Part shown: positions 1 to 6,599 of the stretch, piece by piece | How the letters are laid out: the number at the start of each line of letters is the position of its first letter | Position numbering within the stretch: the first letter of the stretch is position 1 | DNA from: JBPCQA01 sp050998615 | GTDB taxonomy: Bacteria; Actinomycetota; Actinomycetes; Propionibacteriales; Nocardioidaceae | DNA: 58,840 nt | NCBI GenBank assembly: GCA_050998615.1 | Contig: JBPCQA010000044.1 | Coordinates: 1-58,840 of the forward strand | Direction: 5' to 3' | Made by a program: the position numbers and the translations under genes | The notes under the pieces: model-generated | What the model was told of the DNA's origin: nothing | Databases searched by the model: none | What the model saw: the letters and a program-made list of their open reading frames with translations, nothing else

Positions 1-190
1 ACTAAATCGTCATGTGACGAGGCAACACCCGCGCAACCCCGCGCGCCCGAGGGCGCGGGGGGCTGACCATTTTCAGAACTGAAATGGAGGTCGGAGTGAA
101 CACGCCCCCGCGCGCGCGTGGGGCTGACTCTGCGGTGCCCGACCTTGAGGACAATTGTCCTCACGCGCGCGCGGGCGCGTGGGGCTGACG
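1..190. repeat. Three GC-rich repeat units, each preceded by a short dyad
   Basis: No convincing gene is seen in 1-231. Three similar units occur. Each has a short inverted repeat (CGTCA-TG-TGACG at 9-20; TTTCAG-AA-CTGAAA near 73-86; the perfect palindrome GAGGACAATTGTCCTC near 147-162), then a run of CG/GC-rich sequence, then the constant tail GGGGCTGAC (near 59-67, 119-127 and 180-188). The tail element GGCTGACCAT also recurs inside the neighbouring small gene. Function is unknown. Tandem operators, iterons or hairpin terminators of a mobile element are possible. Confidence 0.5.
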
Positions 191-231
191 CCCAGGGTCG
201 CGGCCAAGGATGCCGGCGTCGTTGCCGTCCT

Positions 232-558
232 TCACCGTGCGGACGCCTCGATGCGCGCCTTGATCCCGGCTGACCATGCGGCGGCATCGGTGCGCGCCCT
301 GGCGATCTCGGCTGACCATGCGGCGGCGTCGGTCGCGTCGTCGAGGAAGGTCTCGATGTACTCGGCGTAGGTACGCAGCGCCTCGTCTGCTCTGAAGAGG
401 GTGAAGGTCTCGGAGGACTGGCCGTCGGAGACAACCCATCGGGGAGCGTCGAAGGTTTCGCCGAATGCCTCGGTGGCGATCTCGATGCGGAATCCGCTGG
501 TCGGGGTGTCACCGGCCCATCCAGTGACAAGCGTGCGGGCGATGGTGTGGTAGCTCAC
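232..558 (-). CDS. Hypothetical protein with a C-terminal duplicated segment
   Basis: I do not recognise this 108-residue acidic protein. The GTG start is chosen because it overlaps the stop of the upstream small gene by four bases (GTGA, 555-558), a typical translationally coupled arrangement. The C-terminal third contains two copies of a segment reading TDAAAWSAxI, encoded by a roughly 40-bp tandem duplication (about 252-290 and 291-332). The segment is predicted helical and may form a coiled-coil or oligomerisation region. The gene sits downstream of a truncated ATPase and next to GC-rich repeats, which suggests accessory or mobile DNA. Confidence 0.55.
   Translation of the reverse strand: MSYHTIARTLVTGWAGDTPTSGFRIEIATEAFGETFDAPRWVVSDGQSSETFTLFRADEALRTYAEYIETFLDDATDAAAWSAEIARARTDAAAWSAGIKARIEASAR
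252..332. repeat. Tandem duplication of about 40 bp inside a small CDS
   Basis: Two head-to-tail copies share TGCGCGCC at the start and GGCTGACCATGCGGCGGC later. The second copy is three bases longer, so the reading frame is kept. It explains the repeated peptide at the C-terminus of the 232-558 gene. Confidence 0.7.
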
Positions 559-818
559 GACCGGCCCTCTATCCGCGCTGCCTGCTCGGGGTCGTTGAGC
601 CACCCTGACGCCACCAGCAACGCCGTGCCCGCCTTGCCCGCGGCCATCGCGTCGAGCTGCACGGTGACGACGCCGTGCGGGTCGGCGATGCCCAGGTAGG
701 CGGTCAGCTCCCCGTGTTCGTCGGTGAGTAGGTGCACGGTGACGACTCGGTCTGCACCGACCGGGATCAAGGTGACCGGGCGAGCCGGTCGGGGTTGGTG
801 GTTGGTGTTGGTGGTCAT
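555..818 (-). CDS. Hypothetical small protein, 87 aa
   Basis: An 87-residue protein of unknown family. It is preceded by a very good ribosome binding site on the minus strand (AGGAGGGCGACACC then ATG), which makes the start secure. The central part alternates hydrophobic and charged residues (VVTVHLLTDEHGELTAYLG), suggesting a small beta-rich fold. It overlaps the next gene by four bases, so the two probably form one transcript. They lie just downstream of the truncated TadA/CpaF gene. Function cannot be assigned from sequence. Confidence 0.6.
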   Translation of the reverse strand: MTTNTNHQPRPARPVTLIPVGADRVVTVHLLTDEHGELTAYLGIADPHGVVTVQLDAMAAGKAGTALLVASGWLNDPEQAARIEGRS

Positions 819-830
819 GGTGTCGCCCTC

Positions 831-868
831 CTAGAACTAGCTGCATTGGTGTATGCAGTGTCGTCTAG
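831..868. other. Dyad and CTAG cluster at the truncation point of the TadA gene
   Basis: Around the premature end of the ATPase gene are CTAG-AA-CTAG (831-840), an inverted repeat CTGCAT...ATGCAG (841-846 and 853-858), and a further CTAG (865-868) that supplies the TAG stop. This could be a recombination or attachment site, or the scar of a transposable element. No integrase gene is visible in the window. Confidence 0.35.
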
Positions 869-1530
869 TTGAGCATCGTTGTCTTCCCGGCTTGAGTGCC
901 ACCAGCCACGATGATGTTGAGACCGGCCACCACACAGGCATCGAGGAACGCAGCCGCTTGCGACGTGATCGAGCCGAGCCCGACGAGATCGTCCAACCGA
1001 GCCGCTTTCACGATAAATTTCCGCACGTTCACAGCACTAAAACCATGCGTGATGCCGTCGAGCACGACATGCAGTCGATGGCCTGAAGGCAACATCGCGT
1101 CCACAAACGGGGTCGAAAGATCAAGCCGGCGGCCAGACGTCTTGAGCATCCGCTCGACGAGGTCGCGCACCTCGCTCGCGGTGAGGATCGTGGTGGTCAG
1201 CTCGTGGCGGCCATTGCGGGCCACGAACACACGTTGCGGTTGGTTGATCCAGATCTCCTCCACGCCCGGGTCGTCAAGGTAGCGCTGCAGCGGCCCGAAG
1301 CCGGCGACCCTAGCTACCAGCTCGTCGATGGTCAGCTCTGGATCCTCGACCGGCCGGACGACACCGGACAGGCTGCGCTGATCGTGCTCGCGCACCGCAG
1401 CCTCGGCGAAGCGGCGCACGGCGCCGACGTCGGTGAGCGGATCCACCCCCCGGCGCCGCACCTCGTCTCGAACGTCAGCGTCGAGTGCCTCGAGCGCGGA
1501 CGCGTGGTCAGCCGAGCGCAAACGGCTCAT
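865..1530 (-). pseudogene. C-terminally truncated TadA/CpaF-type secretion ATPase
   Basis: The protein resembles the N-terminal half of type II/IV secretion ATPases of the TadA/CpaF group, which power Tad pilus assembly or DNA/protein export at the inner membrane. Visible family segments include GFGPLQRYL and VEEIWINQP near residues 80-100, and PFVDAMLPSGHRLHVVL. The frame stops three codons after a Walker A motif (GGTQAGKTT), giving about 221 residues against the usual 400-500. Walker B, the Asp/His boxes and the whole ATPase core downstream of the P-loop are missing, so it cannot be a working ATPase. ATG at 1530 is chosen because GGGTGG lies upstream; ATG at 1545 is also possible. An unrelated pair of small genes follows, suggesting a recombination junction. 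Confidence 0.75.
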
Positions 1531-1681
1531 CACAACCCACCCCATCGGTGCGACTAAACGAGAGAGTGTGCCAAAGCTGTCCCGATCGCGCTAGACCCAA
1601 TCTGGCGTTTGTGCATAACCAGCTTCTTGCTCCGACAAATCGTGCGCATCGGTTGCGGTCCGGCGTGAGATCGGTTTGGGT

Positions 1682-1706
1682 GGGTACGTGGCAGGTCGGC
1701 GTACCC
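1682..1706. promoter_or_regulatory. Inverted repeat upstream of MFS gene, candidate operator
   Basis: GGGTACG (1682-1688) and CGTACCC (1700-1706) form a perfect 7-bp dyad with an 11-bp spacer, about 50 bp before the transporter start. The rest of 1546-1758 shows nothing else I can name. Confidence 0.35.
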
Positions 1707-1758
1707 GTCACACACGTCTATCGAGCGCTTGAGCCCCTTACCTATGAAGGAGACAGCC

Positions 1759-3249
1759 ATGGCGGACGGAGTCGAGACCGGTCGGATCACTACCGACATC
1801 CCGGCACGGATGGACCGGTTGCCCTGGGCACGCTGGCACTGGCTGATCGTGGTCGGACTCGGCACGGTCTGGATCTTGGACGGCCTTGAGGTGACGATCG
1901 TCGGCTCGATGTCCGCCGCCTTGGAGCTGCCAGGCACCGGCCTGAGCATGAACAGCACCGATATCGGAATCGCCGGCGCCGTGTACGTCGCCGGAGCATG
2001 CCTCGGCGCGCTGTTCTTCGGTCAACTCACCGACCGCTTCGGCCGCAAGAAGCTGTTTATGATCACCCTCGGCGTCTACCTGGTCGGCACCGTGCTGACC
2101 GCGTTCTCGCTGAACCCGCTGTGGTATTTCGTCTGCCGCTTCATCACCGGCACCGGCATCGGCGGTGAGTACGCCGCGATCAACTCCGCGATCGACGAGC
2201 TCATCCCGGCGAGGTACCGCGGCCGTGTCGACGTCGCGATCAACGGGTCGTTCTGGGTCGGCGCGGTTGCCGGTTCGCTGCTGACCATCCCGCTGCTCGA
2301 TCCCACCGTGATCAACCAGTCGTACGGGTGGCGGCTGGCCTTCGCCCTCGGCGCTATCCTGGCGATCGGCATCTTGTTCGTGCGCAAGAACGTGCCGGAG
2401 AGTCCCCGCTGGCTCTTCATCCACGGCCGCGAAGACGAGGGCGAAGAGATCGTGCGGGACATCGAGCACACGGTCGTGGCGGAGACCGGCAAAGACCTGC
2501 CGACCGTCTCGGACAAGATCACAATCCGCCAGCGCAAGACGATCAGCCTCGGCCTGATCGCGAAGACCGTGTTCACGATGTATCCCAAGCGCACCGTCTT
2601 GTGTTTCTCGTTGTTCGTCGGGCAGGCGTTCCTCTACAACGCGTTCTTCTTCACGTACGGCGACACGCTCACCAGCCTGCTCGGGGTCAGCCAGACCGGG
2701 TGGTATCTCGCGATTTTCGCGGCCAGCAACTTTATCGGTGCACTGGCCCTCAGCCCGCTCTTCGACTCCATCGGCCGCGTCAAGATGATCGCCGGGACCT
2801 ACATTCTGTCGGGCCTGTTGCTGGCCTTCACCGCGATCATCTTGGGCAACCTGAGCGCCACCACGTTGACGTTGATGGGTGCGATCGTCTTCTTCTTCGC
2901 GTCGGCGGGCGCGAGCGCGGCGTACCTCACCGCCAGCGAGGTCTTCCCGATGGAGACTCGCGCGTTGTGCATCGCGTTCTTCTATGCCATTGGCACAGCG
3001 GTCGGGGGCATCTCCGGCCCCCTGCTGTTCGGGGTGTTGATCAACAATGCCAAGGCCAGCGGTGACATCACGAACATCGCAATCGGCTATTTCATCGGCG
3101 CCGCGCTGATGATCGCCGGTGGCATTGCGGAGGTCTTCCTCGGCGTCAAGGCCGAAGGCCAATCGCTGGAGAACATCGCCAAGCCGCTCACCGCGGAGGA
3201 CGAACCGGGCAGCTCCGCGGCAGAGGAGCACGCCGCTGCTCCGGCCTGA
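1759..3249 (+). CDS. MFS transporter, sugar porter/metabolite:H+ symporter type
   Basis: A 496-residue major facilitator superfamily carrier with about twelve hydrophobic segments. Loop 2-3 holds the family signature GQLTDRFGRKK (about residues 88-98). The PESPRWL motif after helix 6 is typical of sugar porters and related organic-acid or aromatic-acid symporters. The ATG at 1759 is preferred over the in-frame ATG 30 bases upstream because GAAGGAG lies six bases before it. The tail (about 40 residues) is charged and Ala/Glu-rich. The substrate cannot be read from sequence. The next gene follows after about 40 bp with its own ribosome binding site and is probably co-transcribed. Confidence 0.85.
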   Translation: MADGVETGRITTDIPARMDRLPWARWHWLIVVGLGTVWILDGLEVTIVGSMSAALELPGTGLSMNSTDIGIAGAVYVAGACLGALFFGQLTDRFGRKKLFMITLGVYLVGTVLTAFSLNPLWYFVCRFITGTGIGGEYAAINSAIDELIPARYRGRVDVAINGSFWVGAVAGSLLTIPLLDPTVINQSYGWRLAFALGAILAIGILFVRKNVPESPRWLFIHGREDEGEEIVRDIEHTVVAETGKDLPTVSDKITIRQRKTISLGLIAKTVFTMYPKRTVLCFSLFVGQAFLYNAFFFTYGDTLTSLLGVSQTGWYLAIFAASNFIGALALSPLFDSIGRVKMIAGTYILSGLLLAFTAIILGNLSATTLTLMGAIVFFFASAGASAAYLTASEVFPMETRALCIAFFYAIGTAVGGISGPLLFGVLINNAKASGDITNIAIGYFIGAALMIAGGIAEVFLGVKAEGQSLENIAKPLTAEDEPGSSAAEEHAAAPA

Positions 3250-3288
3250 CCTCTGCACGAGAGCCAAGCACTGAAGGAGGCCCAACCC

Positions 3289-3525
3289 ATGCCCATGCCA
3301 CCACCCAAGCCCAGCACCGAAGGCATCCGAGATCGACAGGTCACGCATGAGATGGGCCAGATCGTGCGCGCGCTGAGAGCCGAGGGCCCGATGACCCTCG
3401 AGCGGTTGGCGACGATGCTGGGTGCGACGTACTGGGACCCACATCGCTTCGACCGTGCGCTGGCGCTCGCGGTCGCGGACGGTCTGGTCGTCCGCACCGC
3501 CGAGGGTCAGTTGACGGTTGTCTGA
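3289..3525 (+). CDS. Small winged-helix-like hypothetical protein
   Basis: A 78-residue protein with a strong ribosome binding site (AAGGAGG, eight bases before ATG). The middle reads as helix-turn-helix followed by a short wing (GPMTLERLATMLGA ... FDRALALAVADGLVV), resembling the small winged-helix domains of MarR or ArsR type but without an effector part. It may be a DNA-binding partner of the preceding MFS transporter; that link rests only on position and spacing. Alternatives are a stand-alone structural domain or an uncharacterised family. Confidence 0.6.
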   Translation: MPMPPPKPSTEGIRDRQVTHEMGQIVRALRAEGPMTLERLATMLGATYWDPHRFDRALALAVADGLVVRTAEGQLTVV

Positions 3526-3617
3526 GACGCCGCGCCACCTCGGGTGACGTGTTGCTGCACGCAGCTCGGCGCCTTCCAGCGTTTGGTGCCACCCGTTCGA
3601 CTGACAGACTGGACCCC

Positions 3618-4184
3618 ATGACTTTGACGGACAAGCCGACAGCGGACGTGAGCGTGCGCCTGGCCTGGGCGGCCGATGCGCCGGACATCGCCGCCGTGCA
3701 GGTCACCGCGTGGCAGCAGTCGTATGCCGACGTGCTGCCGAGCCATGCCTTGGCGGCTCTGCCGGCAGATCAGTTCGAATCCCGGTGGCGCGAGTCGATT
3801 ACCCACCCCAAAGCGGCCCGTCAGCGGGTGCTGGTGGCGCTCGAGCGGGCAGCGCTGCGCGGTTTCGTGGCGACCGCACCGGCTACCGACCCCGACACCG
3901 ATCCGGTCAGCGACGCGGAGATCGCCGAGCTCGTGATCGACCCGAGACACCGTGGCGTCGGTCATGGCAGCCGGCTGCTGCACGCGGCCGTCGACACTAT
4001 GCGCTCGGATAGGTTTGCCCGGGCGACCATCTGGCTGAACTCGACGGACGACGACCAGCGTCAGTTCCTGGTCGACCAGGGATGGGCACCCGACGGGGCG
4101 CACCGCGAGCTCGATCTGCATGGCGACGGCTCGGTGCTGGTCAAGCAGCTCCGCTTGCATACCGCCTTGACCCGCGTCGATTGA
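3618..4184 (+). CDS. GNAT family N-acetyltransferase
   Basis: A 188-residue GCN5-related acetyltransferase, which would move an acetyl group from acetyl-CoA to an amine. The acetyl-CoA pyrophosphate-binding motif is visible as RHRGVGHGSRLL near residues 113-124, preceded by the strand IAELVIDP. ATG 3618 is chosen because the sequence before it (an upstream in-frame start at 3549) does not look like GNAT. Expression context is unclear: it follows the winged-helix gene after 92 bp. The substrate is unknown. Confidence 0.8.
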   Translation: MTLTDKPTADVSVRLAWAADAPDIAAVQVTAWQQSYADVLPSHALAALPADQFESRWRESITHPKAARQRVLVALERAALRGFVATAPATDPDTDPVSDAEIAELVIDPRHRGVGHGSRLLHAAVDTMRSDRFARATIWLNSTDDDQRQFLVDQGWAPDGAHRELDLHGDGSVLVKQLRLHTALTRVD

Positions 4185-4250
4185 CTTCCTACCGAACCGT
4201 CAAGTTTTCCCTAGTTGGCCAGAGAGTTGGTAGCAGGCAGCACCCGGGGA

Positions 4251-4290
4251 CGGTGGACCAAGAGCGGCAGCGAGCGTCTCGAAACAGCCC
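4251..4290. repeat. Degenerate copy of a dispersed palindromic repeat
   Basis: The string AGCGAGCGTCTCGAAAC with flanking CGGTGG/CCAAGAGCGGC matches the two better copies near 58,346-58,469. One arm is damaged here (CGAAACAGCC instead of CGAAACCACC). It lies in the otherwise featureless 4185-4441 spacer before dapB. Confidence 0.6.
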
Positions 4291-4441
4291 GGCCAGGGGT
4301 GCCAATCCATGGCTGATGAGCGAGAAGGCTGCGGCGGGGATTCCTCATGTAACCAGGGACTCGGCTGCGAACGCCGCCTCCGACCACGTGAATGTGGCCT
4401 CCGCAACCACCGTGACTGGGGCGGCCACTACAGTCGTTCTC

Positions 4442-5185
4442 GTGCTCAAAGTGGGCGTCATTGGCGCAGCCGGCAGGATGGGAAGGCTCGCGTGTGAAGC
4501 GATTGAGGCGACCGACGACCTGGGGTTGGTGGCACGGGTCGGCCGTGGTGACTCGCTCGACCAGCTCGAGGGCGCCGACATCACTATCGACTTGAGCGCT
4601 CCCGCCGCCGTCATGGACCATATCGATTGGTGTGTCCGCCATGGTGTAAATGTGGTTGCTGGAACGTCCGGATTCACCGATGAGCGGCTGAGCATGATCG
4701 AGGAGTCGTTGCGCTCCAGGCCCGAGGTCGGGGTGATCGTCGTACCCAACTTCTCAATTGGCGCAGTGCTGATGATGCGCTTCGCTGCCGAGGCGGCCGG
4801 TTTCTTCGACTCCGTCGAGCTTATCGAGCTGCATCATCCGGCTAAAATCGATGCACCTTCGGGTACGGCGCTGCGCACCGCCGCGCTGATGGCTGCGGCG
4901 CGACGCGGTGCGGGTCGTGGCCCAATGCCAGACTCGACCGTTGATAACACGCTGGGCACTCGCGGTGGCCAGGTGTCGGGTGTGCCGGTGCACAGTGTCC
5001 GACTGCGCGGTCTGGTCGCGCACCAAGAGGTCCTGTTCGGCAATGAGGGCGAGACGCTGAAGATTCGGCACGACATGCCCGATAGAGCCGCGGCGATGCC
5101 AGGCCTGCTGGCAGCAACTCGAGCAGTTGTCGATCGGCCAGGCCTCACCGTCGGGCTCGAGCACGTGCTCGGTCTGGGTAGCTGA
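4442..5185 (+). CDS. dapB: 4-hydroxy-tetrahydrodipicolinate reductase
   Basis: DapB reduces the dihydrodipicolinate precursor with NAD(P)H in the lysine/meso-diaminopimelate pathway in the cytosol, feeding peptidoglycan synthesis. The 247-residue length is normal. The N-terminal dinucleotide-binding loop GAAGRMG is at residues 8-14; VVAGTSGFT and the catalytic/substrate block ELHHPAKIDAPSGTA follow. The GTG at 4442 gives the expected N-terminus (MLKVGVIGAAGRMG); the frame is open far upstream but shows no family similarity there. No clear ribosome binding site is seen, so initiation may be leaderless. It converges on the M16 peptidase-pnp-rpsO genes, an arrangement common in actinobacteria. 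Confidence 0.95.
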   Translation: MLKVGVIGAAGRMGRLACEAIEATDDLGLVARVGRGDSLDQLEGADITIDLSAPAAVMDHIDWCVRHGVNVVAGTSGFTDERLSMIEESLRSRPEVGVIVVPNFSIGAVLMMRFAAEAAGFFDSVELIELHHPAKIDAPSGTALRTAALMAAARRGAGRGPMPDSTVDNTLGTRGGQVSGVPVHSVRLRGLVAHQEVLFGNEGETLKIRHDMPDRAAAMPGLLAATRAVVDRPGLTVGLEHVLGLGS

Positions 5186-5191
5186 TCGTTA

Positions 5192-5213
5192 CGAGCCGGC
5201 ACGTAACGGCTCG
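5192..5213. terminator. Hairpin between converging dapB and M16 peptidase
   Basis: CGAGCCG (5192-5198) pairs perfectly with CGGCTCG (5207-5213), with an 8-base loop, immediately after the dapB stop. No T-run follows. It could terminate transcription from either side. Confidence 0.5.
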
Positions 5214-5247
5214 GACAAACTTGACGGGTCGGCGGGAAAGCGGCGGG

Positions 5248-6597
5248 TTAGCGGAGGCGCTTCAGGGTGCGCGCCGGCCCGATGACGGCCAACGTTGGCT
5301 CACGCGTTAGCACGGTCTGGGCGACCTCGTGGACGTCGTCGAGCGTGACCGCGTCGATGCATGACATCGACGCGTCGATGCTCATCAACCCGCCAGGCAC
5401 GATCTCGGACTTGCCTATCCGAGACATCCGGGAGCTGGAGTCTTCCAACCCCATCACCAGACTGCCGCGCAGCTGTCCCTTGCCGCGCTGCATCTCGTCG
5501 AACGTGATTCCGCCCGCGGCCACCTTGGCCAGCTCGTCGCGGCAAATGCTCAGCACATCGGGCAGCTTGCCGGGCATGCAGCCGCCGGCGACCGCGAGGT
5601 AGCCGGCGTCGACGTACTGACTGGTGAAGGAGTAGATCGTGTAGGCCAGGCCACGACCCTCGCGCACCTCTTGGAAGAGCCGGCTCGAGGTGCCGCCGCC
5701 GATTGCGAAGTTGAGCACGCCGAGCGCGAACCGGCGAGGGTCGTTGCGCGGAAACGACGGCACCCCAAGCACGAAACTGGTCTGCTCGGTGGGGCGCTCG
5801 ATCAGTGCCGTGGTGGCGTGTGTCTGTGCCGGTCGGCCGGCAGGTCGAACGCCGGCCGGCGCGCGACTGGGTTCGCCCAATGCCCCGGCAGCCTCGAACG
5901 CTTTGCGCACGAGGCGAACCACCCGGGCATGGTCGACCCGCCCAGCCGCTGCGAAGATGAGATTGTCGGCGGTGTAGCGGCGCTTGTAGTAGCCATGGAT
6001 CTGGCGTCGGGTCAGCGTCTTTATCGAGTCGACTCGTCCGGTGATCGCCCGACCCAGCGGTGAGTCGCCGTACAACGCCTCCACGAACGCGTCGTGGACC
6101 ATGTCGTCGGGATCGTCGTCGTGCATTGCGATCTCTTCGAGGATGACCCCTCGCTCGCTCTCGACCTCGTCGGGCGGGATGAGCGAAGACGTCACCATGT
6201 CGCAGATCACGTCGATGGCCATGGGCACGTCGGCCTCGAGCACTCTGGCGTGATAGCAGGTGTACTCCTTGCCGGTAAAGGCGTTGAGCTCTCCCCCGAC
6301 GGCATCGAGCAGGGCGGAGATCTCAAGCGCCGTACGACGACGGGTGCCCTTGAACAACAAGTGCTCCAGGAAATGGGTCGTCCCCGAAAGGGTCAACCCC
6401 TCGTCGCGAGACCCCAGGCCGGTCCAGAGGCCGAGCGTCGCCGACCGGGCACCGGGCATGGCTTCGGTGATGACGCGCAAGCCGCCCGGAAGCACGGTGC
6501 GGCGAACCGTGGAACCCACGGATTCGCCGTCACCGCGCTCGGACAACAACGTGCGCGTCGAGCCCGGCCGCTGGTCAATGGCCGCCAGATACGCCAC
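5248..6597 (-). CDS. M16 family zinc metallopeptidase
   Basis: A 449-residue insulinase/processing-peptidase-like protein. The inverted zinc motif HFLEH lies at residues 75-79 and the third ligand region is SERGVILEEIAMHDDDPDD. The C-terminal M16 domain follows (GGGTSSRLFQEVREGRGLAY). Such proteins form two-domain shells that degrade peptides in the cytosol; the precise substrate of the actinobacterial version is not known. The start is GTG at 6597, two bases after the pnp stop, so translation is probably coupled to pnp. The N-terminal 30 residues are less conserved and the start could be slightly internal. Confidence 0.9.
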   Translation of the reverse strand: MAYLAAIDQRPGSTRTLLSERGDGESVGSTVRRTVLPGGLRVITEAMPGARSATLGLWTGLGSRDEGLTLSGTTHFLEHLLFKGTRRRTALEISALLDAVGGELNAFTGKEYTCYHARVLEADVPMAIDVICDMVTSSLIPPDEVESERGVILEEIAMHDDDPDDMVHDAFVEALYGDSPLGRAITGRVDSIKTLTRRQIHGYYKRRYTADNLIFAAAGRVDHARVVRLVRKAFEAAGALGEPSRAPAGVRPAGRPAQTHATTALIERPTEQTSFVLGVPSFPRNDPRRFALGVLNFAIGGGTSSRLFQEVREGRGLAYTIYSFTSQYVDAGYLAVAGGCMPGKLPDVLSICRDELAKVAAGGITFDEMQRGKGQLRGSLVMGLEDSSSRMSRIGKSEIVPGGLMSIDASMSCIDAVTLDDVHEVAQTVLTREPTLAVIGPARTLKRLR

Positions 6598-6599
6598 GG

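Noticed and set aside
1738..3444. Long minus-strand frame of 568 codons opposite the MFS transporter
   Set aside because: It is antisense to an evident transporter with a good ribosome binding site, and its composition (Arg/Gly/Asp/His-rich) is that of a shadow frame.
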